The notes under the pieces: model-generated
Told to the model about the DNA's origin: nothing
Database searches by the model: none
The model's input: only the letters and a program-made list of their open reading frames with translations
Shown: piece by piece, positions 1-5,807 of the stretch
Layout of the letters: each line of letters opens with the position of its first letter
Position numbering within the stretch: the stretch's first letter is position 1
Position numbers and translations under genes: made by a program
NCBI GenBank assembly: GCA_050999295.1
Contig: JBPCPI010000044.1
Coordinates: 1 to 15,144 of the forward strand
Direction: 5' to 3'
Source of the DNA: JACCQS01 sp050999295
GTDB lineage: Bacteria; Actinomycetota; Actinomycetes; Mycobacteriales; Geodermatophilaceae
Length of the DNA: 15,144 nt

Positions 1-586
1 AGTGCACCCCGTCGACCATCAGCGCAACCAGGTCCAGGTCGGACAGGTCCGCCGAGAGCAACTCGGCCAGTGCGGTCTCGGTCTGCGCGACGAACTTGCG
101 CGAGACCGCCGACTTGCTGACACCCGACGCGGTCTGGGTGACCTGCTCGCCGACCGGTTCCAGGCCGACCGGGTAGCGGCGGGTCGACAGCCCGGCGAGC
201 ATCTTGTCCATCGCCAGCCGACCAAGCAACTCGGTGCCGTTGAACAGCTCATAGGCCGACACCGGCAACTCGTCGGAGCCATCCGCGGCCCGGACCCGTG
301 GCCGCTCGACCGGAATGCGCCGACCGCCGAGGGTCACCGATCCGCGGTCGTGACCGTGCCGCACGGCGACCCGTTCGGGATTGTGCTTACCCTTCGGGCC
401 GGCCACCCGCAGCACGTTGGCGTCCATCATCGCGCTCATCACCTGCAGCCCGGTGCCGACCGCGAGGGCCAGCAGCCCCTCGCGCATGTCCGCGGCAACC
501 TCGGCCATCACCACGCCGACCTGTTCCGGCACGGCAACCTCGAGTGCGTTCGGCGCGTCGAGGGCAGTCTTCTGGTACTTCTTCAT
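1..586 (-). CDS. IS256/mutator-family transposase, N-terminal part (runs off the left edge)
   Basis: Reading the minus strand from ATG at 586 gives 195 codons with no stop before the window edge. The product starts MKKYQKTALD and contains blocks typical of IS256-family DDE transposases: the REGLLALAVGTGLQVM segment (about 36-50), RHGHDRGSVTLGGRRIPVERPRVR (76-99, the strand-rich N-terminal region), the NGTELLGRLAMDKMLAGLSTRRY segment (116-138) and the helix-turn-helix-like SGVSKSAVSRKF (154-165). The last visible residues, LMVDGVH, contain the first catalytic Asp of the DDE triad (D192); the other two acidic residues must lie beyond the window. An AGGGGA ribosome binding site sits 5 nt before the ATG. 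Family members are usually about 400 aa, so about half is present. No frameshift is visible, so the copy may be intact. Confidence 0.9.
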   Translation of the reverse strand, partial: MKKYQKTALDAPNALEVAVPEQVGVVMAEVAADMREGLLALAVGTGLQVMSAMMDANVLRVAGPKGKHNPERVAVRHGHDRGSVTLGGRRIPVERPRVRAADGSDELPVSAYELFNGTELLGRLAMDKMLAGLSTRRYPVGLEPVGEQVTQTASGVSKSAVSRKFVAQTETALAELLSADLSDLDLVALMVDGVH

Positions 587-700
587 AGCGGTCCCCTGTC
601 TGAGATGGATGTTCTTTGGCGGAACGCCCAACTCCTACCCCAAGGCAGGACTCAGGCGGGGGACCGCCACCTCAAGTTCTACGAGACCTGGGACAACCTC
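1..700 (-). mobile_element. IS256-family insertion sequence, 5' end inside window (outer boundary approximate)
   Basis: The transposase gene (start 586) is followed by a GC-rich leader of roughly 110 bp, and after about 700-714 the base composition and content change to the neighbouring unknown gene. IS256-type elements carry a terminal inverted repeat at this side, but its partner lies outside the window, so I cannot fix the end. The minus-strand stretch starting around 698 is a reasonable guess for the tip. The unknown gene next to it ends at 715, essentially at the element's edge, so the insertion may have trimmed that gene's 3' end. Confidence 0.5.
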
Positions 701-714
701 GTGAACGCAGGTCG

Positions 715-1797
715 CTATCGGGGCGAGACTTCTCGCGCGGTTCGACGGTAGAAGCGACGACGCGGCCCGAGCGCAGCCGGCGGCGGGCGCTCGGCCCCAA
801 CCCTATCGACTACACGCTTGGCTCGGCCCTCGTTGCTTTGGTTACGATCTCTGTTACGCTCGAGAGCGTCCTCTATGTACGTGATTTCCTTTTTCGCCGC
901 AAGTCCTAAGCGCGGAAGCCATAATTTGAACTCTCTTCTCAAATCGTCAGGAAACAGCAGCATTCCAGCTGCCTGTTCGGTACGCTCGTTGAGATCCCTG
1001 GAGTCCCAGTCATATCCGCACGTGCCGATGAATGCGAGCACGAGGAGGTGAAGCGCGACAAGGCGGTCCCACCGTCTTCGTGGCGATCCGTCTGTGCGCT
1101 GTTCATCGGGGCAAACACCATCGAAGAAGTCCAGAAGCTCGTTAACCTCGTTCTCGCACCGGAGTGATTTTTTCTTGTCTAGTAATGCTAGGAATCGCCG
1201 CCAATCGAAGATCAACTCCCCGTGGCGGCTGCGGACCTCTGGAAGAATTGGCTTCTTTCTCTCGTCCTTGTCGATCGCATAACATAGGTCGAGAAAGGGC
1301 CGGAAGGCGTCGCTTCTGAAGTGTTCTGCACCTGGCTGCCCGTCGTCTGGCGTGATCTCCGCATGAATCATAACCCAAAGAAAACTCTTGGCGTAGCGCA
1401 GCAGGTCGAAGTCCTCTTTGTTGGCAATGTCCGCTTTGATGTAGAACGCCTCCATCTCGAATCGACGGGCGATAGCCGTAAGCTGGAGAAATCTAAAGAC
1501 AACCGATTGATAATAGTATTGCTCTGATTTTTCACGATTGTCTATCCCCGGCTTGAGGTCCTTGAACTGGCCATCGTATATCTGAACCATCCTCCGGTCC
1601 CAGTCGAGCGCGGCCTCGAGTACACGCCCTTGATACTTGCTGATAAGTTCTCGGAGCTTGTCACGTTCTCGCTGGTTGTGTTGACGTTTCAGCTGGCGAT
1701 CGAGGAACCGAATATCGAAGAGGTACTTTGATCCGGCGCCGAGTCCGGCGCCGATGCCGATCGACACCAAGCTTACGATGACCGTATCGACCGACAT
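715..1797 (-). CDS. Hypothetical membrane-anchored protein, 360 aa, unknown function
   Basis: Not recognised. I place the start at ATG 1797 because GGAG lies 5 nt upstream; the GTG three bases earlier is only 2 nt from it. The N-terminus has one hydrophobic helix (about residues 3-26: VIVSLVSIGIGAGLGAGSKY), followed by a charged, probably coiled-coil stretch (about 30-60, RQLKRQHNQRERDKLREL) and then a soluble region rich in aromatic and charged residues, with a second hydrophobic patch near VALHLLVLAFIGTCGY. This predicts a cytoplasmic protein tied to the membrane by its N-terminus. Codon use is clearly less GC-rich than in the metabolic genes to the right, a sign of horizontal acquisition. 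The last 40 or so codons turn GC- and Arg-rich and end beside the IS256 element, so the natural C-terminus may have been replaced. Its setting among mobile-element debris makes an accessory (for example defence) role possible, but nothing in the sequence proves it. Confidence 0.7.
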   Translation of the reverse strand: MSVDTVIVSLVSIGIGAGLGAGSKYLFDIRFLDRQLKRQHNQRERDKLRELISKYQGRVLEAALDWDRRMVQIYDGQFKDLKPGIDNREKSEQYYYQSVVFRFLQLTAIARRFEMEAFYIKADIANKEDFDLLRYAKSFLWVMIHAEITPDDGQPGAEHFRSDAFRPFLDLCYAIDKDERKKPILPEVRSRHGELIFDWRRFLALLDKKKSLRCENEVNELLDFFDGVCPDEQRTDGSPRRRWDRLVALHLLVLAFIGTCGYDWDSRDLNERTEQAAGMLLFPDDLRREFKLWLPRLGLAAKKEITYIEDALERNRDRNQSNEGRAKRVVDRVGAERPPPAALGPRRRFYRRTAREVSPR

Positions 1798-2061
1798 CAC
1801 ATCTCCGCATAAGTGTCGGCTGAGCGAGGTTCAGCGAGTATTGATCGCGTGACGGAGATCTGGCGCCAGTTACCGCCAACGACGGTCACCCAGCCTCTGC
1901 ATGTTTCATCTCTGCGGCTTAGGGTCCCGGGTTTCGTCGTGAAGTCGATCGCGAATTTCATGTCGTGGCTCCTGCTCAACATCGAGGCGCGATCGTCACG
2001 GGGGCTTTTGGCAGCGAGGGGGATCAAGCGGCGCAAGGCTACAGGCATGGGCACGAAGGCA

Positions 2062-2340
2062 ACAGTCCTTGTATGGCACTGCGTCTCCATTCCTGGCCAG
2101 TCCAGATCTGCGCGTGCCTCGCGCAGGCCACCACCGAATGGGCACCAGGTGTCTTGGCTGCTGCGATCTGAATGCAGCACGGTCTGCCCGGATGTTGGTT
2201 TGCGGGGCCACCGAGCCATGTCGAGTGCATCGACGACGAGCTCGGTGCGTAGGTGATCCGCGATCGACCAGCCCACGCCTCGGCGGGAGAACACGAGCCA
2301 GGGTCGGATTGGCTCCAGGATGAGATACGCCGGTGTCGCC
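2062..2340 (-). pseudogene. IS3-family transposase orfB remnant
   Basis: On the minus strand the frame through 2340-2115 reads TPAYLILEPIRPWLVFSRRG then VGWSIADHLRTELVVDAL, DMARWPRKPTSGQTVLHSDR and SSQDT. This matches the IS3-family orfB core (normally ...VIDVFSRRVVGW... and ...LHSDRGSQYTS...). The Asp of the HSDR motif, one of the three catalytic acids, is still there, but the flanking GSQYTS is worn to SSQDTW. After LREA the match shifts to another frame around 2106-2062 (SGLARNGDAVPYKDC, where intact copies have a G-D-x-x-DN block before the catalytic Glu). No start, frameshifted and missing both ends: a dead fragment. I see no terminal repeats. Confidence 0.75.
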
Positions 2341-2653
2341 CGGAGACGCGGCTCACGATCCGCGGCGCCTGGGCAGCCCGCCTGTGCCGACGAAGGTCAG
2401 CCCTGCCGGTTGCACACGATGGCGGCTGCCTCTGCTGATGCTGTAGCCCGGTGGCCTGGACGAGTTTTTGCTAGCTCTGCGGCCACCTCTACCGGGCAGC
2501 GTGCGGGCGGGTCTTCTGGGAAGACGCGGCTTGCCAAGCGCCCGTTCCCTGGTCGCCGCTGCCGTGCACGGGACCTGCCCGTAGATCGATCCGCTTATGA
2601 GCTGCCGGCAGGCGCGGCAGTTCGGATGCTGAGGCGCGCGGTCATGTCGAGTC
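2341..2653. other. Stretch without a recognisable gene
   Basis: About 310 bp between the IS3 and Tn3 relics. Frames are open for short runs only because of GC richness. On the minus strand near 2465-2545 one frame gives VFPEDPPARCPVEVAAELAK, which faintly resembles the segment following the Tn3-family N-terminus (normally a GRFP...P.EAVEYVA-like run) and lies on the correct strand and side, so it may be more of the same relic. Too weak to annotate as such. Confidence 0.3.
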
Positions 2654-2776
2654 TTACTTCACCGTACCGAACCCCAGCGCGATCGCACCTCGCTTGCCGG
2701 CTAGTAACTCCCGATCCTCATCCAGCAGCGTCCAGAACTCGATCAACTCGTCAACGTCAACCGCGGTCAGCCCCAT
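2654..2776 (-). pseudogene. Tn3-family transposase N-terminal relic (40 codons)
   Basis: ATG at 2776 opens a 40-codon frame, MGLTAVDVDELIEFWTLLDE then DRELLAGKRGAIALGFGTVK, closed by TAA at 2654. This corresponds to the extreme N-terminus of actinobacterial Tn3-family transposases of the DUF4158 type (pattern ...L.EFWTLLDED.EL.AGKRG.TRLGFALLLKF...). Intact members are close to 1000 aa, so only a few percent remain, and the normal FALLLKF is already altered to FGTVK before the stop. The relic lies about 100 bp outside the tRNA-Lys-derived repeat, so it belongs to the DNA that flanked the tRNA before the small element inserted. Confidence 0.65.
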
Positions 2777-2873
2777 GCGAAACAATGATTCTCGGCTGCA
2801 CCATGTCCGCCAACAAGCGACCAATTGCGGCTGGTCACAGCACCGTTACCAGCGCCCCGAATAGCGCACGCAA

Positions 2874-2917
2874 GTGGGCCCCGCGGGAATCGAACCCGCA
2901 ACCCGCGGATTAAAAGT
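2874..2917. repeat. Attachment-site direct repeat, distal copy (tRNA-Lys 3' half)
   Basis: Forty-four bases identical to 4569-4612, corresponding to the tRNA from the anticodon loop to the discriminator base plus one flanking base. To its right the sequence departs (TTCTCC instead of the anticodon-stem complement), so no tRNA can form here. This is the displaced original 3' end, the att site at the far end of the element. Confidence 0.85.
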
Positions 2918-2983
2918 TCTCCTTGCACTCCTGGCCGACCTGCGACAATACCGCCTATCGGGGCGTTGACCTGCTCTCTTGCT

Positions 2984-3006
2984 GTTGACAGGTAATGACT
3001 GTCAAC
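2984..3006. promoter_or_regulatory. Perfect inverted repeat GTTGACAG-7-CTGTCAAC near left att
   Basis: Eight-base arms (2984-2991 and 2999-3006) around a 7-base spacer, 66 bp inside the left att repeat. The arms contain TTGACA on both strands, so it could be an operator overlapping a -35 box or a binding site for a recombination accessory protein. I find no well-placed -10 box on either strand, so a promoter here is not supported. Confidence 0.45.
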
Positions 3007-3025
3007 GGCTCTCGCGGGACGTCTT

Positions 3026-3047
3026 GTGGGCACGGCGTGGGCACGGC
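3026..3047 (+). repeat. Tandem 11-bp repeat GTGGGCACGGC x2 (putative arm-type site, left)
   Basis: Two exact, adjacent copies at 3026-3036 and 3037-3047. The core octamer GTGGGCAC recurs twice at the other end of the element (4502 and 4513) in the same orientation and with the same 11-bp period. This suggests a shared protein-binding site, most simply integrase arm-binding or excisionase binding. Confidence 0.5.
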
Positions 3048-3180
3048 GGTTCCTGCGTTGGTCCCGGCTGCGCGTCTGCGACTGGCCCATCCCACGACTG
3101 CAGCGCCCGCTGCGTGGGGCCGAGAGTGGCTCGGGAGACGGGCGACGGCAGAAACGGGTCTAGTCATCTGTGGTCGTTTG

Positions 3181-3186
3181 TAATAC
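3181..3186 (+). promoter_or_regulatory. Putative -10 box TAATAC for a leaderless transcript
   Basis: TAATAC ends 9 bases before the GTG start at 3196, which would place the transcription start at or next to the start codon. No Shine-Dalgarno sequence is visible before this GTG, consistent with leaderless translation, which is common in actinobacteria. No convincing -35 element is seen. Confidence 0.4.
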
Positions 3187-3195
3187 AGTTGTCGG

Positions 3196-3498
3196 GTGGA
3201 CCGGTTCGAGGTCGACCGCCTCGATGACGACTGGCCCTTCGAGATCGACCGACAGGCGAGCCACCTTTTCAAGCACCCGCGGCTGGGCGTGGACGACATC
3301 GGCGACGTCTGGGCCAACAATCCGCTGTTCTACCCCGCCAAGCCACCCGCCCACTGGCTGATGGTCGCCGAGGTCGCCGGCGACGTTCTGGCAGTGCCGC
3401 TGGCGCCGTCAAACACCGGCGATCCGGCCCGATGCCGACCCATCGGCTGCTACGTCGCCGCCGACCACCTCGCCCGCCGCTACCGGAAAGACCGATGA
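3196..3498 (+). CDS. Putative toxin of a type II toxin-antitoxin pair, BrnT-like, 100 aa
   Basis: The product runs from VDRFEVDRLD to AADHLARRYRKDR. Spacing of key features resembles the BrnT/RelE-fold toxins: an N-terminal WPFEIDRQASHLFKH block (13-27; BrnT proteins have F-E-W-D..A..N..KHG), then GVDDIGDVWANNP (31-43; family pattern of V.F.DP), a hydrophobic strand around LMVAEVAGDVLAVPL (55-69), and a C-terminal R.IGCYVAADHLARRYRK (81-98; family R.ISARKA...ER..Y). The match is of pattern only. The start is GTG 3196, without a ribosome binding site but right behind a -10-like box. It overlaps the next gene by ATGA, and toxin-first order is the rule in brnTA operons. If correct, it would cleave RNA until bound by its partner; another conserved small protein of unknown activity remains possible. 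Confidence 0.6.
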   Translation: MDRFEVDRLDDDWPFEIDRQASHLFKHPRLGVDDIGDVWANNPLFYPAKPPAHWLMVAEVAGDVLAVPLAPSNTGDPARCRPIGCYVAADHLARRYRKDR

Positions 3499-3731
3499 CA
3501 ACGATGAGCATGACCCCCGAGCAAGAGAACGCCTACTACGCCGACCCGGCCAACCAGGAGCCGCAAGGACCTCCGGTGCGCCGCAGGGCCAAGCTGAGCG
3601 AGCCGGTGCCCGTCCGATTCCCTGAGGCCCTACTCAGCGAGGTCCGCAGCCGGGCTGCCGCTGACGATCGATCCGTCTCGAACTGGATTCGACGGGCCGT
3701 CGAGCACGAACTAGAGCGAAGCACCAACTGA
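3495..3731 (+). CDS. Ribbon-helix-helix (CopG/BrnA-type) antitoxin-like protein, 78 aa
   Basis: ATG 3495 overlaps the upstream stop (ATGA), and GGAAAG lies about 5 nt upstream. The N-terminus is polar and probably disordered (MTPEQENAYYADPANQEPQG). From about residue 36 comes a ribbon-helix-helix fold: a beta strand SEPVPVRFPEA, helix A LLSEVRSRAAAD, the turn DRS, and helix B VSNWIRRAVEHELER. RHH dimers insert the strand into the DNA major groove. In toxin-antitoxin pairs such proteins neutralise the toxin with one end and autoregulate the operon with the other. Translational coupling to the preceding gene supports a joint function. As an alternative it could be the element's own transcriptional regulator. 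Confidence 0.75.
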   Translation: MTTMSMTPEQENAYYADPANQEPQGPPVRRRAKLSEPVPVRFPEALLSEVRSRAAADDRSVSNWIRRAVEHELERSTN

Positions 3732-3760
3732 CCCAGCAGGCCTGAGCAAGGCACTCGCCG

Positions 3761-3778
3761 CGACCGTTACCGCGGTCG
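3761..3778 (+). terminator. Hairpin CGACCG-TTACCG-CGGTCG after the antitoxin gene
   Basis: A perfect 6-bp GC-rich stem with a 6-base loop starts 29 bases after the antitoxin stop codon. There is no T-run behind it, so it would be an actinobacterial-style terminator at best. Confidence 0.35.
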
Positions 3779-4066
3779 GCCCGATCTACCGCGCATGCCG
3801 ATGAGCGGATGTGAGCAGTCTGCTGCCTGGCCCATGGGTTGCGTTGCATAGGCCGGCGGCGGCCCGGTCCGCTTGCCTCCATTTGGGCGGACCCTGATCG
3901 ATGCGTCCTGATGCTGCACCGGACACGCGCGTGCTGCTCGCGCGGCGTGACCCTCCTACGGCTTCTTTCGCCCTGCGAGGTCGACGTTCGGCTTCCGGCC
4001 GCGGTACATAACGTAGCCGTTCTCGGCAGCCGGACCGTGTCGGAGCGCGTCACAGTGGGCCCGTAG
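3779..4066. other. No recognisable gene between antitoxin and integrase remnant
   Basis: Frames on both strands are short or of shadow character. One minus-strand frame (about 4110 to 3959) has an uneven, protein-like ending (NGYVMYRGRKPNVDLAGRKK), but I cannot tie it to any family and it has no start or ribosome binding site. This is probably the scar of the deletion that removed the front of the integrase gene. Confidence 0.3.
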
Positions 4067-4543
4067 ACAGCGACAGAGGTCGCTGGCCGGATTGAGTACG
4101 GCACGCCCAAGACGCATCAGCAACGCATGGTGCCGCTGCAGGCCGACCTCGTGGAGCCCCTGGCCCGCCGGTGCGAGGGCAAGGCGCCGGCCGACCTGGT
4201 GGTCACGGCCCCGGGCGGCACAGTGCTTCGTCTTCGGAACTGGCGCAGGTCGGTCTTCGACCCCGCCGTCAAGGCAGCCGGTCTGAGCGACGTCACCCCG
4301 CACGATCTCCGACACACGGCGGCATCGCTGGCGGTGGCGAGCGGGGCGCACGTCAAGCTGGTCCAGCAGATGCTTGGCCACGCCTCGGCCGCGATGACGC
4401 TGGACGTCTATGCGGCCCTCTTCGACGACGACCTCGGCGCCCTCGCCGAACGCATGGATGCCGCCAGTGCTGCCCACGGTGCCCGCATGACGAAAGCTGG
4501 TGTGGGCACCGTGTGGGCACGGGAGGATCCGACTAGCGGCTGA
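4067..4543 (+). pseudogene. Tyrosine recombinase (integrase), C-terminal catalytic remnant
   Basis: The frame opens after TAG 4064-4066. From about 4085 it reads GRIEYGTPKTHQQRMVPLQ, the beta-hairpin with the catalytic-Lys region of phage-type integrases, and continues through GGTVLRLRNWRRSVFDPAVK to the catalytic boxes. Counting from ATG 4127 these are HDLRHT (H59, R62), LGH (H85) and the nucleophile in TLDVYAAL (Y95). The N-terminal arm-binding and core-binding domains and the first catalytic Arg are absent; family members are normally 370-400 aa and about 155 codons remain. ATG 4127 has no ribosome binding site. The gene points at the tRNA-Lys and ends 26 bases before the att repeat, the usual position for an island integrase. 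The end of the reading frame contains the GTGGGCAC repeats. Not expected to be active. Confidence 0.85.
4502..4520 (+). repeat. Paired GTGGGCAC octamers, 11-bp period (putative arm-type site, right)
   Basis: GTGGGCAC occurs at 4502-4509 and 4513-4520, inside the last codons of the integrase frame and 49 bp from the right att repeat. Orientation and spacing are the same as in the left pair at 3026/3037. Overlap of a recombination site with the 3' end of the integrase gene is common in tRNA-targeted elements. Confidence 0.5.
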
Positions 4544-4568
4544 TCCAGCAAAAGCCCAGGTCAGAAGG

Positions 4569-4612
4569 GTGGGCCCCGCGGGAATCGAACCCGCAACCCG
4601 CGGATTAAAAGT
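4569..4612. repeat. Attachment-site direct repeat, tRNA-proximal copy
   Basis: Identical over 44 bases to 2874-2917. This copy is joined to the 5' half of tRNA-Lys (4613-4642) and restores the tRNA gene. By the standard model it was brought in by the element, and the original 3' half now sits at 2874. The left edge of identity lies one base outside the discriminator base; the right edge is at the anticodon loop/stem border, suggesting strand exchange in the anticodon-loop region. Confidence 0.85.
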
Positions 4613-4642
4613 CCGCTGCTCTGCCAATTGAGCTAGAGGCCC
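4570..4642 (-). tRNA. tRNA-Lys (anticodon TTT)
   Basis: The minus strand folds into a full cloverleaf of 73 nt. The acceptor stem pairs GGGCCTC with GGGGCCC (one T-G pair) and the discriminator is A. The D-arm is AGCTCAATTGGCAGAGCA. The anticodon stem GCGGA/TCCGC holds loop CTTTTAA with anticodon TTT. The T-arm is GCGGGTTCGATTCCCGC. CCA is not encoded (ACCC follows position 72), as usual in actinobacteria. Its 3' half doubles as the attachment site of the element to the left. Confidence 0.97.
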
Positions 4643-4705
4643 GTGCGCCTCGGAGAAGATGCCTGACACAGGTTGCAACCTCGTCCCGACGCTCGGGTAG
4701 CCAGT

Positions 4706-5500
4706 ATGACGGGTCCACTACTCTCCTGCGATGTGACGGTCGATGGGGGTGGCCTGGGCCGGGTACTCGTGCTGATTCCGGCCTACAACGAGCAGGACTG
4801 CATCGTCACCACAATCGCTGAGGTGCGTCTCGCGGCTCCCGACGCAGACGTCCTAATCATCGACGACGCCTCGACCGATGCAACGGGACGGCTGGCGGCC
4901 GCGGCCGGGGCCGAGGTCCTCGGTCTGGCGGACAACCAGGGCGCGAGCAGCGCCATGCTCGCGGGTCACCGCCTTGCTGCCGCCGAAGGCTTCGACGTCG
5001 CCGTACGCGTGGATGCCGATGGACAACACGATCCGCGCGACATCCCGGTCCTGCTCAACGCGCTGAGCAAAGGGGCCGATGTGGTGATCGGCAGCCGCTT
5101 CGCCGGGGGCGCCGGCTACCGCGTAGGGATCGGGCGCCGTTAGGCGATCGGCCGGCTCTGCGCGCAGGTCAACCGGCTGACCGGACTGGGCTTCACCGAC
5201 ACGACGTCGGGATACCGAGCCGTCGGGCGGCAGGCCATCGATTTGTACGCCGAGGGGGCGGACCTCGGCTTCCTGGGGGACACGGTCGAGGCGCTGCTCG
5301 CCGCGGTCGGTGCCGGGCTCACCGTCGTCGAGGTGCCGGTAGAAATGCGGGCCCGCCAGGGTGGGCGAGCCTCGATCGGCCCGGTGCGGTCCGCTGTCGG
5401 GTTCTTCCGTACGACCCGCTCGATACGACGCCGACCGCCACTCCATGCGGCGCAATTGGGCGAACCTCTCGGCCTGCTGCCACCCGGTAGGCAAGGATGA
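4706..5500 (+). pseudogene. Family 2 glycosyltransferase interrupted by one in-frame TAG
   Basis: From ATG 4706 the product has the GT-A nucleotide-sugar fold of GT2 enzymes of the dolichyl-phosphate mannosyltransferase type: LVLIPAYNEQ (21-30), VLIIDDASTDAT (49-60), NQGASSAMLAGHRLA (77-91), the metal-binding VRVDADGQHDP (100-110) and VIGSRFAGG (127-135). TAG at 5141-5143 stops it after residue 145. The same frame then continues for 118 codons with the expected C-terminal half (IGRLCAQVNRLTGLGFTDTT, SGYRAVGRQAIDLYA, VEVPVEMRARQGGRAS) to TGA 5500. One base change (for example TTG to TAG at a Leu codon) explains it, so the loss is recent, unless it is a sequencing error. There is no C-terminal membrane domain. 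The N-terminus could start earlier at TTG 4673, but no start has a clear ribosome binding site. The gene is transcribed away from the tRNA. Confidence 0.85.
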
Positions 5501-5600
5501 GCGGACTGAAGCTGGCCCCCCGACGAGATACTTACCACGCCCCCCGCGGTGCCTAGGAGCTGGACTATGACCGTCCCGTCGATCCCGGAAGTCTCGTTGC

Positions 5601-5675
5601 TCAGTGGCGTGAGCGCTGATGCAGGTAACCGGCGATCGCGGCCGCGAATCCGGTGGCCGCCGCGGTCCAGATGAT
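5601..5675 (-). other. Hydrophobic open stretch continuing past the small membrane gene's stop
   Basis: Directly after the TGA of the 43-aa gene (5678-5676), the same frame reads IIWTAAATGFAAAIAGYLHQ RSRH to TGA at 5603. It would be a second membrane helix with a basic end. No ATG, GTG or TTG in this frame lies after the stop (the only nearby GTG is out of frame), so it would need initiation at ATC, or the two parts were once one protein or two overlapping ones disrupted by a small mutation. Confidence 0.3.
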
Positions 5676-5807
5676 TCACGCGGGAGCCTCTTTGTCGGGT
5701 CCCGAGTCGAGCACGAAATGGACAATCAGTAACCCGACCGCGGCAGCGATCAGGACCCAGCTCAGCCCTCGCAGCGGGCCAATGCCTGATGACGGTGACC
5801 GCTGCAT
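5676..5807 (-). CDS. Small single-helix membrane protein, 43 aa
   Basis: ATG 5807 is preceded by a strong GGAGG ribosome binding site ending 3 nt before it, which is the main reason to believe this short gene. The product has a polar, basic N-terminus (MQRSPSSGIGPLRGL), one membrane helix SWVLIAAAVGLLIVHFVL (16-33) and an acidic/polar tail DSGPDKEAPA. The charge pattern suggests the N-terminus stays in the cytoplasm. I do not recognise a family and no function can be read. It is flanked by the glycosyltransferase pseudogene and the NTF2-like gene, neither cotranscribed with it. Confidence 0.5.
   Translation of the reverse strand: MQRSPSSGIGPLRGLSWVLIAAAVGLLIVHFVLDSGPDKEAPA

Larger units (their letters stand above)
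2874..4612. mobile_element. Decayed 1.7-kb integrative element in tRNA-Lys
   Basis: The segment is bounded by perfect 44-bp direct repeats, each the 3' half of tRNA-Lys. A tyrosine-recombinase fragment lies directly beside the intact tRNA, the usual arrangement of genomic islands and integrative plasmids. Content from left to right: an 8-bp inverted repeat (2984-3006), a GTGGGCAC pair (3026-3047), a toxin-antitoxin-like operon (3196-3731), about 335 bp with no gene, the integrase remnant, and a second GTGGGCAC pair (4502-4520). No replication or transfer gene is present, so this looks like the residue of a larger element after internal deletion; the toxin-antitoxin pair would favour its retention. 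It cannot excise by itself because the integrase lacks its N-terminal half. Confidence 0.75.

Noticed and set aside
2819..2836. Inverted repeat GACCA-8-TGGTC beside the left att repeat as a terminator
   Set aside because: Five-base arms with an 8-base spacer and no T-run; expected by chance in this base composition.
2320..2913. Plus-strand open frame of 197 aa ending APRESNPQPAD
   Set aside because: The ending is the well-known spurious translation of a reversed tRNA 3' half; the rest crosses the Tn3 relic antisense and has no protein-like features.
3956..4678. Minus-strand open frame of 240 aa
   Set aside because: Passes through tRNA-Lys and antisense to the integrase catalytic motifs; only its last 45 residues look irregular and no family could be named.
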